Source of the DNA: Foetidibacter luteolus
GTDB lineage: Bacteria > Bacteroidota > Bacteroidia > Chitinophagales > Chitinophagaceae
DNA length: 64,000 bases
NCBI RefSeq assembly: GCF_009650435.1
Contig: NZ_VVIP01000064.1
Location: 1 to 64,000 of the forward strand
Direction: 5' to 3'
Both the position numbers and the translations under genes were made by a program. Of the stretch, positions 8,317-16,124 are shown piece by piece. Position 1 is the first letter of the stretch. Every line of letters starts with the position of its first letter. The notes beneath the pieces are model-generated. The model was not told the DNA's origin. It did not search any database and saw nothing but the letters and a program-made list of their open reading frames with translations.

Positions 8317-11127
8317 TTAAAACCTGATATTAAAGTTGATGTAAGGAATGGCGCTGCCGAAGATGGACAGCTTGTAACCGTTAATCAAACCGTCTTCAGA
8401 AGTAAAATATACTGAATAAGGGTTCTTTCTGCCGGTAAGGTTGTACACGCCGATGGTCCAGGAATTATGCGTTTTCTGATGCACTTTGTGGTTGCCTTCT
8501 ATGTTCATGGAAAAATCCGTGCGGAAGTAAGCTGGTATCCTGAAAGCATTCCTGTCGGCAAACAAAGTTCTCTGGCCACCTGCATAATAAAAACGGCCGA
8601 TAGGTAAGGTAATAGGCCTTCCTGTACTGTAAGTGCTGTTAAGCGATATGCTGAAACGGTGTGAGAATTTATAGTTACCGGTTAGCGTTACATCGTGGGG
8701 CTTATCGTAATTGGTGGGGTACCACATGCCACGGTTAATCACTTCTCCGCTGGCCGGGTCGTTCATTCTTAGCAGCGTTCGGGAGTAAGTGTAACTAAAC
8801 CAGCCATTCAGCTTTCCGGTAGATTTTTTTACCAGCAATTCCACACCGTAAGCCTTTCCTTTGGTGTTCATCACGTCCGTTTCAATATGGTGGTTCATTA
8901 CCAGTACGGCACCGCTTTTAAAATCAAGGTAATCCTGTATGCGTTTGTAATAAACCTCAATAGAGGTTTCTATGGTGTTGGATTTAAAGTTTTTGTACAA
9001 CCCCACTGATACCTGGTCGCCATACTGTGGTTTTATGTTGGGGTCGCTTAGTTTCCAAATATCTGTGGGCGCCATAGCGGCGGTGTTAGACAGCATGTGT
9101 ATGTATTGCCGCTGTGTATTGTACCCCGCTTTTACCGATACCGTGTTGGAGAAAGCATAACGTGCAGACAACCTTAGCTCTGGCCCGCCATAGGTTTTAA
9201 TGAATTTGCCGCTTTCGTAAGCCTTGCTTTCTATCATGTTGTCTTCTGTTTTGGGCAGTCCCGGCGCATAATAATTTACCGTATGCGGCCCCATAAAGCC
9301 AAACAGTGAGTAACGCACACTGCCTTCAACAGACAGGTTGTTATTGATGGTGTACCTGTCGCCTATATATACTGCACTTTCCAGCCCCTGTTCGCTTTCC
9401 ATTTCATCCCTTGCCACCAGCGATTCCTTACCCAGTGGCTGGTACAGGCCGGGGTTTAGCTTGTAATAAATGCTGCTGATGCCAAACTCCACGGTGTGGC
9501 TGCTGTTCACAAAATAATTGAAGTGGGTTTTAAAGTAAGACTGGTTTATGTTGAAGCCCAGCGAATAGGCGTTCACCGGGTTCTTGTCGCTGTAAATATC
9601 ATACTTATACCTGTCGTAACCGGTTGTAAACAAAGCGTACAGCCGGTTGTTGAAAATGTGTTTCCATTTTAGCGATATGTTCTGGTTGCCGTATTTATAT
9701 ACCGTATCGCTGTTAAGGTTAAAGCGGTCGCTGCTTAGGTAACCTGTAAGGTAGAGCGTGTTCTTTTTGTTGAATTCATGGTGAATATCCAGGTTGATAT
9801 CGTAAAAGCCGGCCTTGCTGTCTTTGTATTGGTCTGGCAGCAGGTTAAGCAGCCAGTTGGCATAAGTGGCGCGGCCACCCAGCACAAAAGATGATTTGTC
9901 TTTTACCAGCGGCCCTTCCAGGTTAAGGCGGCTGGTAAGCAGCCCAATGCCGGCGCTGCCGGCCAGTTTTTTCTTGTTGCCTTCACGGCTGGTTATTTCC
10001 ACCACTGATGACAAGCGCCCGCCATATTTGGCAGGTATGCTGCTTTTGTAAAGCTGCACATCCTTTACCACTTCCGGGTTAAAGGCGGAGAACATACCAA
10101 AAAAGTGAGAGGGATTGTAAATAGTGGCATCGTTGTACAGCACCAGGTTTTGGTCTGCCGAGCCACCACGCACATTAAGCCCGGTGCTGGCTTCGCCTAC
10201 TGATTTTACGCCGGGCATGGTTAGCACCACCCTCAACACATCTGCCTCGCCAAACACCACCGGCACCTGTTTAATGGCTGCTATATCAATTTTTTGGGCG
10301 CCCATTTGCAGGCTTTTAATGTTGCGTGCTTTTTGGGCGGATACGGTAACACCTTTCAGCGTCATTACCTGTGCCGGCATGTCAATGTTCAGTTTGCCAT
10401 CACCTTTGGCCAGCAGCTGCATCCTGGTGTCCCTCATGCCTATGCTTTGTATGTTAAGTACATGCCGGCCTTTGGGCAGGCTTATGGAGTAGTAGCCGTA
10501 TTGGTCTGTAAGCACACTAACAGAAGGATTTTCAATATATACCGAGGCGCCTATTACCGGTTCGCCGGTTTTGCTGTCCCGCACATAGCCGGCAATGGTA
10601 ACCTGGCCCCCGCCTGCTGAAGTTGATTGGCCAATCTCGTAAAGTTTGCTGCCCTGTGCAAGCTGGGGTTTTGCTTTTACCCCTGGCGCCGGCAGGGCGG
10701 GTTGCCTGTCCACAGTATCCTGGATAGCCAGCCTGTTGCCTGCAAAGTAACCGGCGGGCAGTTCAGTTTGTACTTTAAGGCCGCGGCTTATAAAAATGCT
10801 GTTGTCCACATCTGCCGCATATTCTATTCCCGTGTTGGCAAATGCCTGGTCAAGCACTTTCAGTAAGGGTTGTTTTGTTATGTCAAGCGTTATTTTCAGG
10901 GTATCCAGGTGGGCTGTGTCAAAGTAAATGCGGTAGCCGGTTTGCTGCTCAAGCTGCAGTAAAAAATCTTTGGCGGGCAGGTTAACAAAACTACCGGACA
11001 CCAGTGGTGTGCCTGTTGCCTGCGCTTTTGTGGGGGTATAATTAATAACAAGCAAAACGGCAAGTAAAAAAACAGCCAAAGGTTGCACATGCCGTTTTCC
11101 TGTTCGTGTGTTGGTCAGTGGTTTCAA
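8317..11127 (-). CDS. TonB-dependent receptor with STN and carboxypeptidase-regulatory domains
   Basis: The 936-residue outer-membrane receptor has, in order: a signal peptide (about 15-36); an STN domain (about 43-115, with KDFLLQLEQQTGYRIYFD); a carboxypeptidase-regulatory-like Ig fold (about 175-265, with TIAGYVRDSKTGEPVIGASV); a plug (about 280-380, with GVKSVGEASTGLNVRGGSAD); and a 22-strand-type barrel ending in the aromatic residue Phe. STN domains usually signal to an anti-sigma factor, but no sigma/anti-sigma pair is encoded nearby. It is the first gene of a three-gene operon with DUF4249 and MG2 proteins. It lacks the SusD partner of glycan systems, so a peptide, siderophore or other ligand is possible. 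Confidence 0.9.
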   Translation of the reverse strand: MKPLTNTRTGKRHVQPLAVFLLAVLLVINYTPTKAQATGTPLVSGSFVNLPAKDFLLQLEQQTGYRIYFDTAHLDTLKITLDITKQPLLKVLDQAFANTGIEYAADVDNSIFISRGLKVQTELPAGYFAGNRLAIQDTVDRQPALPAPGVKAKPQLAQGSKLYEIGQSTSAGGGQVTIAGYVRDSKTGEPVIGASVYIENPSVSVLTDQYGYYSISLPKGRHVLNIQSIGMRDTRMQLLAKGDGKLNIDMPAQVMTLKGVTVSAQKARNIKSLQMGAQKIDIAAIKQVPVVFGEADVLRVVLTMPGVKSVGEASTGLNVRGGSADQNLVLYNDATIYNPSHFFGMFSAFNPEVVKDVQLYKSSIPAKYGGRLSSVVEITSREGNKKKLAGSAGIGLLTSRLNLEGPLVKDKSSFVLGGRATYANWLLNLLPDQYKDSKAGFYDINLDIHHEFNKKNTLYLTGYLSSDRFNLNSDTVYKYGNQNISLKWKHIFNNRLYALFTTGYDRYKYDIYSDKNPVNAYSLGFNINQSYFKTHFNYFVNSSHTVEFGISSIYYKLNPGLYQPLGKESLVARDEMESEQGLESAVYIGDRYTINNNLSVEGSVRYSLFGFMGPHTVNYYAPGLPKTEDNMIESKAYESGKFIKTYGGPELRLSARYAFSNTVSVKAGYNTQRQYIHMLSNTAAMAPTDIWKLSDPNIKPQYGDQVSVGLYKNFKSNTIETSIEVYYKRIQDYLDFKSGAVLVMNHHIETDVMNTKGKAYGVELLVKKSTGKLNGWFSYTYSRTLLRMNDPASGEVINRGMWYPTNYDKPHDVTLTGNYKFSHRFSISLNSTYSTGRPITLPIGRFYYAGGQRTLFADRNAFRIPAYFRTDFSMNIEGNHKVHQKTHNSWTIGVYNLTGRKNPYSVYFTSEDGLINGYKLSIFGSAIPYINFNIRF

Positions 11128-11195
11128 GCTTTAGTTTTTGGTTGTTATTGTTTTTTAAGTTTTGCCTGTTATGGCAATGACGGAAATTAGTGTAA

Positions 11196-11310
11196 GGGCG
11201 CCCCCGCCAAAATACAGGGCGGGCCGGGCTATCCGTTACAACTCCGCCACAATACCCCTGCACAATGCTTCAGCGGGGTTTTCACTGCTATCCCTGGCGC
11301 TAAGGTGCAG
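11196..11310 (+). repeat. R1 dispersed repeat, divergent full copy
   Basis: It has the R1 layout: GGGCGCCCCC at the 5' end, CGGGCTATCCGTT, a central hairpin CTCCGC...GCGGGG, then a second block and CTATCCCTGGC. The hairpin base differs from the 34455 copy (CTCCGG...CCGGGG) by a compensatory change at the innermost pair. Confidence 0.65.
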
Positions 11311-11427
11311 CAGGTTTGTTTTACGCAATCGGCATTTATCCTGTAAAGGATTCGGTACAATGATCATTACGCTCTGTTTATGTTCCATAAAACATTTTGC
11401 ACCCATCCCCGCCGGTAAAAGCACAAA

Positions 11428-11493
11428 GCGTTCCTCTGGAACGCAGGGTAACATCTTGTCATGTTCTACCCGCAAAGTGTTCCGCCGGAACAC
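11428..11493. repeat. R4 stem-loop pair
   Basis: Two short perfect hairpins, GCGTTCC-TCT-GGAACGC and GTGTTCC-GCC-GGAACAC, share the flank TTCTACCCGCAAAG. That flank also occurs, inverted, beside the hairpins at 41371 and 41502. Confidence 0.6.
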
Positions 11494-11546
11494 AGGTTGC
11501 GTAAATGGCTTATACTGCCTGGTCATATATACCATATCCTGCCGCA

Positions 11547-12296
11547 TTAGTTTTTGCCTGATGTTATGCTGTTGTAGTAAGCAACTATTTGTTTCAGGGC
11601 TTCTTCTTTATTGTGCCTTATGTCTAAATTTTGTTGCTTTATCAACTGCTGCAGTTCTTTCTTTTTATCTTTTAATGCAGATAAAACAGCCCCCTTGCTG
11701 TTTACAGCGTACCAGGCATTTCCTTTTTTCAGGAAGTAGCCGGTAGTTTCAGCTATATATCGTTCCAGTTGGTTGGTGCTTATGTTTTCCTGCACGGTTT
11801 TGATTTTTTTCTGGTACAGTTGTATGCCGTTATCATACAGTACATTGTAAAAGCCGGTTGGGGGAGATGCATGCAAACTGTCCTGCACATGGCGCACAAA
11901 ATGCCTGCTGCCTATTGAAAAACTGCTAACCCGCTCTTTCAATAGCTGCATTTTAGCTATATAGCCTGGTGCATGCAGGATGGCTTCATCCTTAACTACA
12001 TCGTACAGTAATTCAACATCGTTATACATGATGCCGTTGTACACAAGGCTACCTTTCGCAAACGCGGAAGCATCAAAGAAAGGGTGCCCTTCCTTCAGCA
12101 AGTGTGCGTAATCCACATACTCAATGCCGTTGTACAGGCTGGTTTCCGGCGATAGAAAATCATGGTATAGCTGAATGGCATGTTCAACACCGGCAACTGT
12201 TTCAAGGCTGTCGGTTGGTTGCTGTGCAGCAATGGTAAGGGGCAGGATGCCGGCAAAAAAAATAACCGGGTACCGGAACCGCGATGTTATCCGCAT
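11547..12296 (-). CDS. Secreted protein of unknown function
   Basis: I do not recognise this 249-residue protein. It has an N-terminal hydrophobic signal (about 10-24, ending TIAAQQ), then a mixed alpha/beta region with two repeated NGI-Y motifs (YNGIEYVDY and YNGIMYNDVELLYD). That pattern recalls small Bacteroidota secreted proteins with beta-hairpin wraps. A lysine-rich helical tail (about 205-245) ends it. It stands alone, flanked by repeat-rich DNA. Probably periplasmic or surface-exposed. Confidence 0.6.
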   Translation of the reverse strand: MRITSRFRYPVIFFAGILPLTIAAQQPTDSLETVAGVEHAIQLYHDFLSPETSLYNGIEYVDYAHLLKEGHPFFDASAFAKGSLVYNGIMYNDVELLYDVVKDEAILHAPGYIAKMQLLKERVSSFSIGSRHFVRHVQDSLHASPPTGFYNVLYDNGIQLYQKKIKTVQENISTNQLERYIAETTGYFLKKGNAWYAVNSKGAVLSALKDKKKELQQLIKQQNLDIRHNKEEALKQIVAYYNSITSGKN

Positions 12297-12399
12297 AGGC
12301 AGTAATCGTTTGCATAAATATAATGGGTAAAATGATTATGCGGTAATTAAAAACGGCAGTCCCTTTATTTGGTGCGGCAGTCCAATGCCATTGTTAAGC

Positions 12400-12477
12400 T
12401 GTCAGCCTGAGCCTGTCGAAGGCGGATTGGTGAAAAAGCGGTTTGAATAACCCGGTTTCGACAAGCTCAACCTGACA
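12400..12477. repeat. R6 inverted repeat
   Basis: The arms TGTCAGCCTGAGCCTGTCGAA and TTCGACAAGCTCAACCTGACA face each other over about 78 bp. A degenerate second copy is at 24561-24644. Such elements are common in Bacteroidota intergenic DNA, to my recollection. Confidence 0.6.
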
Positions 12478-12589
12478 CTTGTTTCCTTAACTTAATGACA
12501 TTGTGCGGCAGCCTGTTATTTTCCGGAATGTTTTTTCCTGCTGTAAATTGTAACACCCGAAGTGGAATATAACCTGCCAGCATGCAGCA

Positions 12590-12673
12590 CCGCGAACGGA
12601 ACGATACCCATTGATATACTGATGAAAGGATTGCGACGCAAGGGACGATGCCATGAAAGATAATGCCGGTATC
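12590..12673. repeat. R3-containing repeat block
   Basis: Second copy of the block seen at 4631-4713, including the R3 core (12631-12641) and the shared TGCCATGAAAGATAATGCC end. Confidence 0.6.
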
Positions 12674-12745
12674 AAAAAAAAGCACAGGGATGAAGGGATA
12701 GTATCATTGATTCGATAACTTCACCCTACCGCAAAACAGACTACC

Positions 12746-13624
12746 ATGAAACAAGCCTTTTACCTGTTGCTGGCCAGCTTTTTGTTTGCCGCCTGCAACA
12801 ATGGTGCATCAAGCGAAAACAATACTTCTGACACCGCCGCTACCGCCGGTATTAACCCGCAAACAGACTGGAAATTCGGGATTGCCCTATGGACGTTTCA
12901 CACGTTTAACTTTCCTCAATCGCTGGATAAAGTTGACAGCGCAGGGCTGAAATACATTGAACCCAATACCTTTCACGCCACCGGGCCTGAGCTGAAAGAT
13001 TCTTTGGTAATGCAACTGTCTCCCGCCGGTATTGACAAACTGAAATCAATGATTGCGGCTAAGGGGCTAACCTGCGAATCCATATACATTGCCGGCGATA
13101 CCACACTGGCATCCTGGAAGAAACAGTTTGACATAGCCAAAGGGCTGGGTGTGCAATTTGTAACCGCCGAGCCGCCAATAAACATGTGGGACGGCATAGA
13201 CAGCCTTGCCGGCGCTTACGGTATTAAAGTGGCCATACATGAACACTGGAAAGGTGTTAGCCAGTACTGGAACCCTGATACGGTTTTACTGGCCATACAG
13301 GGCCACCCTAATTTTGGCGCCTGTGCGGATCTTGGCCACTGGCCTAAAAGCGGCATTAACCCTGTGGATGCTGTAAAGAAGCTAAGCGGCCACATTATTG
13401 GTATACACCTTAAAGACATAGCGGCCTTTAACGACCCTGCGCTTAAGGACGTGCCTGTAGGTACGGGTGTGGTTGATTTTCCCGCTGTATTCGCAGAACT
13501 GCGCAAGCAAAATTTTAAAGGGCATATTTACATAGAGCGTGATGCGGAAGACCAACCCAGCAACCTGCCTTCGGTTATACAAACCGTTAAGTATTATAAT
13601 GAGCAGGTGGCTAAATTAAAATGA
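12746..13624 (+). CDS. Lipoprotein of the sugar-phosphate isomerase/epimerase (AP endonuclease 2-like TIM barrel) family
   Basis: The 292-residue protein begins with a lipobox (FLFAAC). Residues about 35-290 form a TIM barrel of the xylose-isomerase-like family. Likely metal ligands are the Glu in CESIYIAG, His/Glu in AIHEHWKG, Asp/His in CADLGHWPKSG, the HLKD motif, and Glu in YIERDAED. Members isomerise or epimerise sugars or inositols. The lipid anchor puts this one in the envelope, as is common in Bacteroidota. The substrate cannot be deduced. It is monocistronic, with a strong terminator directly downstream. Confidence 0.85.
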   Translation: MKQAFYLLLASFLFAACNNGASSENNTSDTAATAGINPQTDWKFGIALWTFHTFNFPQSLDKVDSAGLKYIEPNTFHATGPELKDSLVMQLSPAGIDKLKSMIAAKGLTCESIYIAGDTTLASWKKQFDIAKGLGVQFVTAEPPINMWDGIDSLAGAYGIKVAIHEHWKGVSQYWNPDTVLLAIQGHPNFGACADLGHWPKSGINPVDAVKKLSGHIIGIHLKDIAAFNDPALKDVPVGTGVVDFPAVFAELRKQNFKGHIYIERDAEDQPSNLPSVIQTVKYYNEQVAKLK

Positions 13625-13641
13625 TGCTGCGCACTGTGCAT

Positions 13642-13681
13642 AAAAAAGCCGCGGGCCTATTACTAAGCCCCCGGCTTTTTT
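13642..13681. terminator. Bidirectional intrinsic terminator
   Basis: A hairpin with GCCGCGGGC and GCCCCCGGC arms (one mismatch) is flanked by A6 and T6 runs. It serves the isomerase-like gene from the left and ychF from the right. Confidence 0.85.
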
Positions 13682-13695
13682 ATATTAATAATAAG

Positions 13696-14799
13696 TTACA
13701 CGTTAAACCTGAAGTGCATGATATCCCCATCTTCCACTATATAATCCTTGCCCTGCACAGCCAGTTTGCCATTATCGCGGCAGGCTGCTTCAGAGCCATA
13801 TTTAACGAAGTCTGTGTATTTAATTACTTCGGCGCGAATGAAGCCTTTTTCAAAATCGGTATGTATTACCCCGGCAGCCTGGGGCGCCAGCATACCTTTA
13901 GTGATGGTCCATGCACGAACTTCCTGTACACCGGCAGTAAAGTAGGTGGCCAGGTTAAGCAGCAGGTAGGTTGATTTGATTAACCTTGCCACGCCGCTTT
14001 CATGCAGGCCCATATCTTCCAGGAACATCTGGCGGTCTTCGTAACTTTCCATTACGGCAATCTCGCTTTCAATCTCTGCGCTTATGAAGAGTATCTGGGC
14101 TTTCTCATTCTTAACGGCTTCTTTTACCGCATCGGTATGTTTGTTGCCGCTTACCACGCTTTTTTCATCTACGTTACATACATAAATAACAGGTTTTATG
14201 GTAAGCAGGAAAAGATCATCCACATGTTTGGCCTTTTCTTCCGGCGTAACCTCGAAGGCACGGGCATTCTTGCCCTGTTCCAGGTGCGACTTTAAAGCCA
14301 GTAAAATTTCCAGCCCACGTTGGGCTTCTTTATCGCCGCCTGTTTTGGCCTGTTTTTCTGTGCGGGAAATTTTCTTTTCCACGCTATCCAGGTCTTTCAA
14401 CTGCAGCTCGGTATCAATAATTTCTTTATCACGAACAGGGTTAATGCAACCGTCCACATGGATAACATTGTCATCATCAAAGCAGCGCAGCACATGTATA
14501 ATCGCATCAGTATTGCGTATGTTTCCCAAAAACTGGTTGCCCAGGCCTTCGCCCTTGCTGGCGCCTTTTACCAGCCCGGCAATGTCAACAATTTCAACGG
14601 TGGTAGGTACAACGCGGTTGGGTTTTACCAGTTTTTCCAGTTCAATCAGCCGCTCGTCCGGCACGGTGATAACACCCACATTGGGTTCAATGGTACAGAA
14701 CGGAAAATTGGCCGCCTGAGCTTTGGCATTGCTCAACGCGTTAAACAGTGTTGATTTGCCCACATTTGGTAACCCCACGATGCCTGCTTGTAAAGCCAT
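13696..14799 (-). CDS. ychF: Redox-regulated ATPase YchF (Obg-family)
   Basis: At 367 residues it matches the usual YchF length (about 363). The start is MALQAGIVGLPNVGKST with the G1 P-loop GLPNVGKST. DIAGLVKGASKGEG follows as the G3/switch region. The C-terminal TGS-like domain ends with DGDIMHFRFNV. YchF is a universally conserved cytoplasmic ATPase that binds ribosomes and affects the stress response. It stands alone, with a terminator at its 3' side and a TAnnTTTGC promoter upstream. Confidence 0.97.
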   Translation of the reverse strand: MALQAGIVGLPNVGKSTLFNALSNAKAQAANFPFCTIEPNVGVITVPDERLIELEKLVKPNRVVPTTVEIVDIAGLVKGASKGEGLGNQFLGNIRNTDAIIHVLRCFDDDNVIHVDGCINPVRDKEIIDTELQLKDLDSVEKKISRTEKQAKTGGDKEAQRGLEILLALKSHLEQGKNARAFEVTPEEKAKHVDDLFLLTIKPVIYVCNVDEKSVVSGNKHTDAVKEAVKNEKAQILFISAEIESEIAVMESYEDRQMFLEDMGLHESGVARLIKSTYLLLNLATYFTAGVQEVRAWTITKGMLAPQAAGVIHTDFEKGFIRAEVIKYTDFVKYGSEAACRDNGKLAVQGKDYIVEDGDIMHFRFNV

Positions 14800-14855
14800 A
14801 TATAAGTTTGTAGTTTGTAAGATGGCAGTTGCCCTGCAACTGATTTTTTGAGGCG

Positions 14856-14863
14856 CAAAAGTA
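14856..14863 (-). promoter_or_regulatory. Bacteroidota-type -7 element upstream of ychF
   Basis: On the minus strand the sequence reads TACTTTTGCGCC, an exact TAnnTTTG match, about 57 bp before the ychF start codon. No clear -33 TTTG is visible. Confidence 0.5.
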
Positions 14864-14932
14864 GTGATTCGGGGGCAATAATAACAGCGCCCGGAAAATG
14901 AGGTTTTTTATGGGGCCCGAAGCAAGGCTACA

Positions 14933-15376
14933 TCAACCAATATTCCTGATATAATGCACAATAACACCGGCTTTCTGAAAGCCAATCCTTTCATGAAAGT
15001 GCTGGCTTTCAGTGTTGTTAACCGGTGTGTCAGATGCTATTTCCATGCATCCTTTTTGGCGGCCCCAGCCAATGCCAGCCTGCACCAGTGCCTCTGCTAC
15101 ATGTAGGCGCCGGTAGGCAGGCTTTACATAAATGCCTTCAATATAGGCTACCGGGCTGCCGGAAGAGCCTTCTACATAATCTGAACGCAGGGACAGGCTG
15201 ATGAAACCTATACATTCATCATTATCATCCACGGCGATAAAATGATGGTGCCTGTCAGAATTAAATTCTTCTTGCAAAGTGTTTTCCAGGTCTTCCTTTG
15301 CCGTGTCTGGCCACAGGTCGCAAGCCATTTCCAGCAGGCCGGTAAGGTGGTTGGTGTCAACATTTCGTATGGTCAT
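14933..15376 (-). CDS. GNAT N-acetyltransferase, AAC(6')-like
   Basis: The 147-residue protein has the GNAT core. The beta4/alpha3 segment IEGIYVKPAYRRLHVAEAL binds acetyl-CoA, and MEIASDTPVNNTESQHFHERIGF is close to that in aminoglycoside 6'-N-acetyltransferases of the AAC(6')-I type. This suggests acetylation of an amino group, possibly an aminoglycoside, but resistance cannot be inferred from sequence alone. Note that the usual RxxGxG/A motif reads RRLHVA here. No integron or resistance context is present, so it is likely a chromosomal housekeeping member. Confidence 0.8.
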   Translation of the reverse strand: MTIRNVDTNHLTGLLEMACDLWPDTAKEDLENTLQEEFNSDRHHHFIAVDDNDECIGFISLSLRSDYVEGSSGSPVAYIEGIYVKPAYRRLHVAEALVQAGIGWGRQKGCMEIASDTPVNNTESQHFHERIGFQKAGVIVHYIRNIG

Positions 15377-15446
15377 GCGGCAAATTAATTGTTTCTTACT
15401 ATCAGTTCATTCACACATTATTCTTTAAGTTTAAATAAAAATCTAT

Positions 15447-15893
15447 ATGAAAACACCAGCCACCGCCATAACAGTTTTGTTTTTTACAATCATCGTTACC
15501 GCCTGTTCAAACTCAAAAAAAACCACCTCATCTGTTGCGGCTGAAGCATCCGTTACCGGTAAAAAATGGCAGCTTGTAGAATTAATGGGCCAGCCTGTTG
15601 CCACTGCCGTAAATGGCAAAGAGCCATTTATTATGTTTAATAAAGTAGACAGCACTTACGCGGCCAATGGCGGCTGCAACGGCCTGGGCGGAAAGTATAC
15701 AATAGATGAAAAAACAATGCGCATCCAGTTCAGGCAAGGCATGTCCACCATGATGGCCTGCGCCGACATGACCGTTGAGGAAGGGTTGAAGAAAGTGCTG
15801 GGCAGCGCTGATAACTACACGGTAAGCGATACGGCTTTATCACTTAATAAAGCCCGCATGGCGCCACTGGCACGCTTTAAGGCCGTTGAATAG
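15447..15893 (+). CDS. META-domain lipoprotein (HslJ-like)
   Basis: The 148-residue protein has a lipobox (IIVTACSNS) and a single META domain. Diagnostic parts are KKWQLVELMGQPV, ANGGCNGLGGKY and the later MMACADM motif, in which the two cysteines are conserved. META/HslJ proteins are envelope proteins of poorly defined function linked to heat or antibiotic stress. It is expressed divergently from the GNAT gene and convergently towards a TonB receptor. Confidence 0.9.
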   Translation: MKTPATAITVLFFTIIVTACSNSKKTTSSVAAEASVTGKKWQLVELMGQPVATAVNGKEPFIMFNKVDSTYAANGGCNGLGGKYTIDEKTMRIQFRQGMSTMMACADMTVEEGLKKVLGSADNYTVSDTALSLNKARMAPLARFKAVE

Positions 15894-15969
15894 CGATGAC
15901 CTGAGTTTATCTCTAATGTATCCCTGCAAAAATGCTTGAAATTTTGTGTTGAGCGTAAAAACAGCATGT

Positions 15970-16002
15970 TTCACTTTCGGGTGAGGGATTGCGGCGGATA
16001 CC
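15970..16002 (-). repeat. R1 fragment
   Basis: It carries the CTTTCGGGTGAGGGATTG end of R1 plus GGCGGATACCC, then diverges. It is a partial copy. Confidence 0.5.
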
Positions 16003-16033
16003 CAAATAAATCTTTGGTGAGAAACAGCAAAAG

Positions 16034-16077
16034 GCTGAAACTTTTAAACATTCCGAATAACGTTTAAAAGTTTCAGT
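16034..16077. terminator. Bidirectional terminator-like hairpin
   Basis: A 16-bp stem (GCTGAAACTTTTAAAC with GTTTAAAAGTTTCAGT, closing pair G-T) encloses a 12-base loop. It lies between the convergent META gene and TonB receptor. The long T run is inside the stem arms rather than after them. Confidence 0.6.
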
Positions 16078-16124
16078 CTTACTATATTTTGGCAGCGGCT
16101 ACAATTTAGTTACGCAGCTACGTA

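Larger units (their letters stand above)
11128..11546. other. Repeat-filled gap
   Basis: This 419-bp gap between two minus-strand genes holds a full R1 copy (11196-11310) and two R4-type stem-loops (11428-11444 and 11477-11493). I see no gene. Confidence 0.6.
12297..12745. other. Repeat-bearing intergenic region
   Basis: This divergent gap contains an R6 inverted repeat (12400-12477), a copy of the CTTAACTTAATGACATTG arm (12486-12503) and an R3 block (12590-12673). The short frames here are repeat shadows. Confidence 0.6.

Noticed and set aside
11162..11746. 194-codon plus-strand frame
   Set aside because: It crosses R1 and R4 repeats and the antisense of a supported gene.
12467..12685. 72-codon and 62-codon minus-strand frames
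   Set aside because: They are translations of the R3 block and the CTTAACTTAATGACATTG arm.
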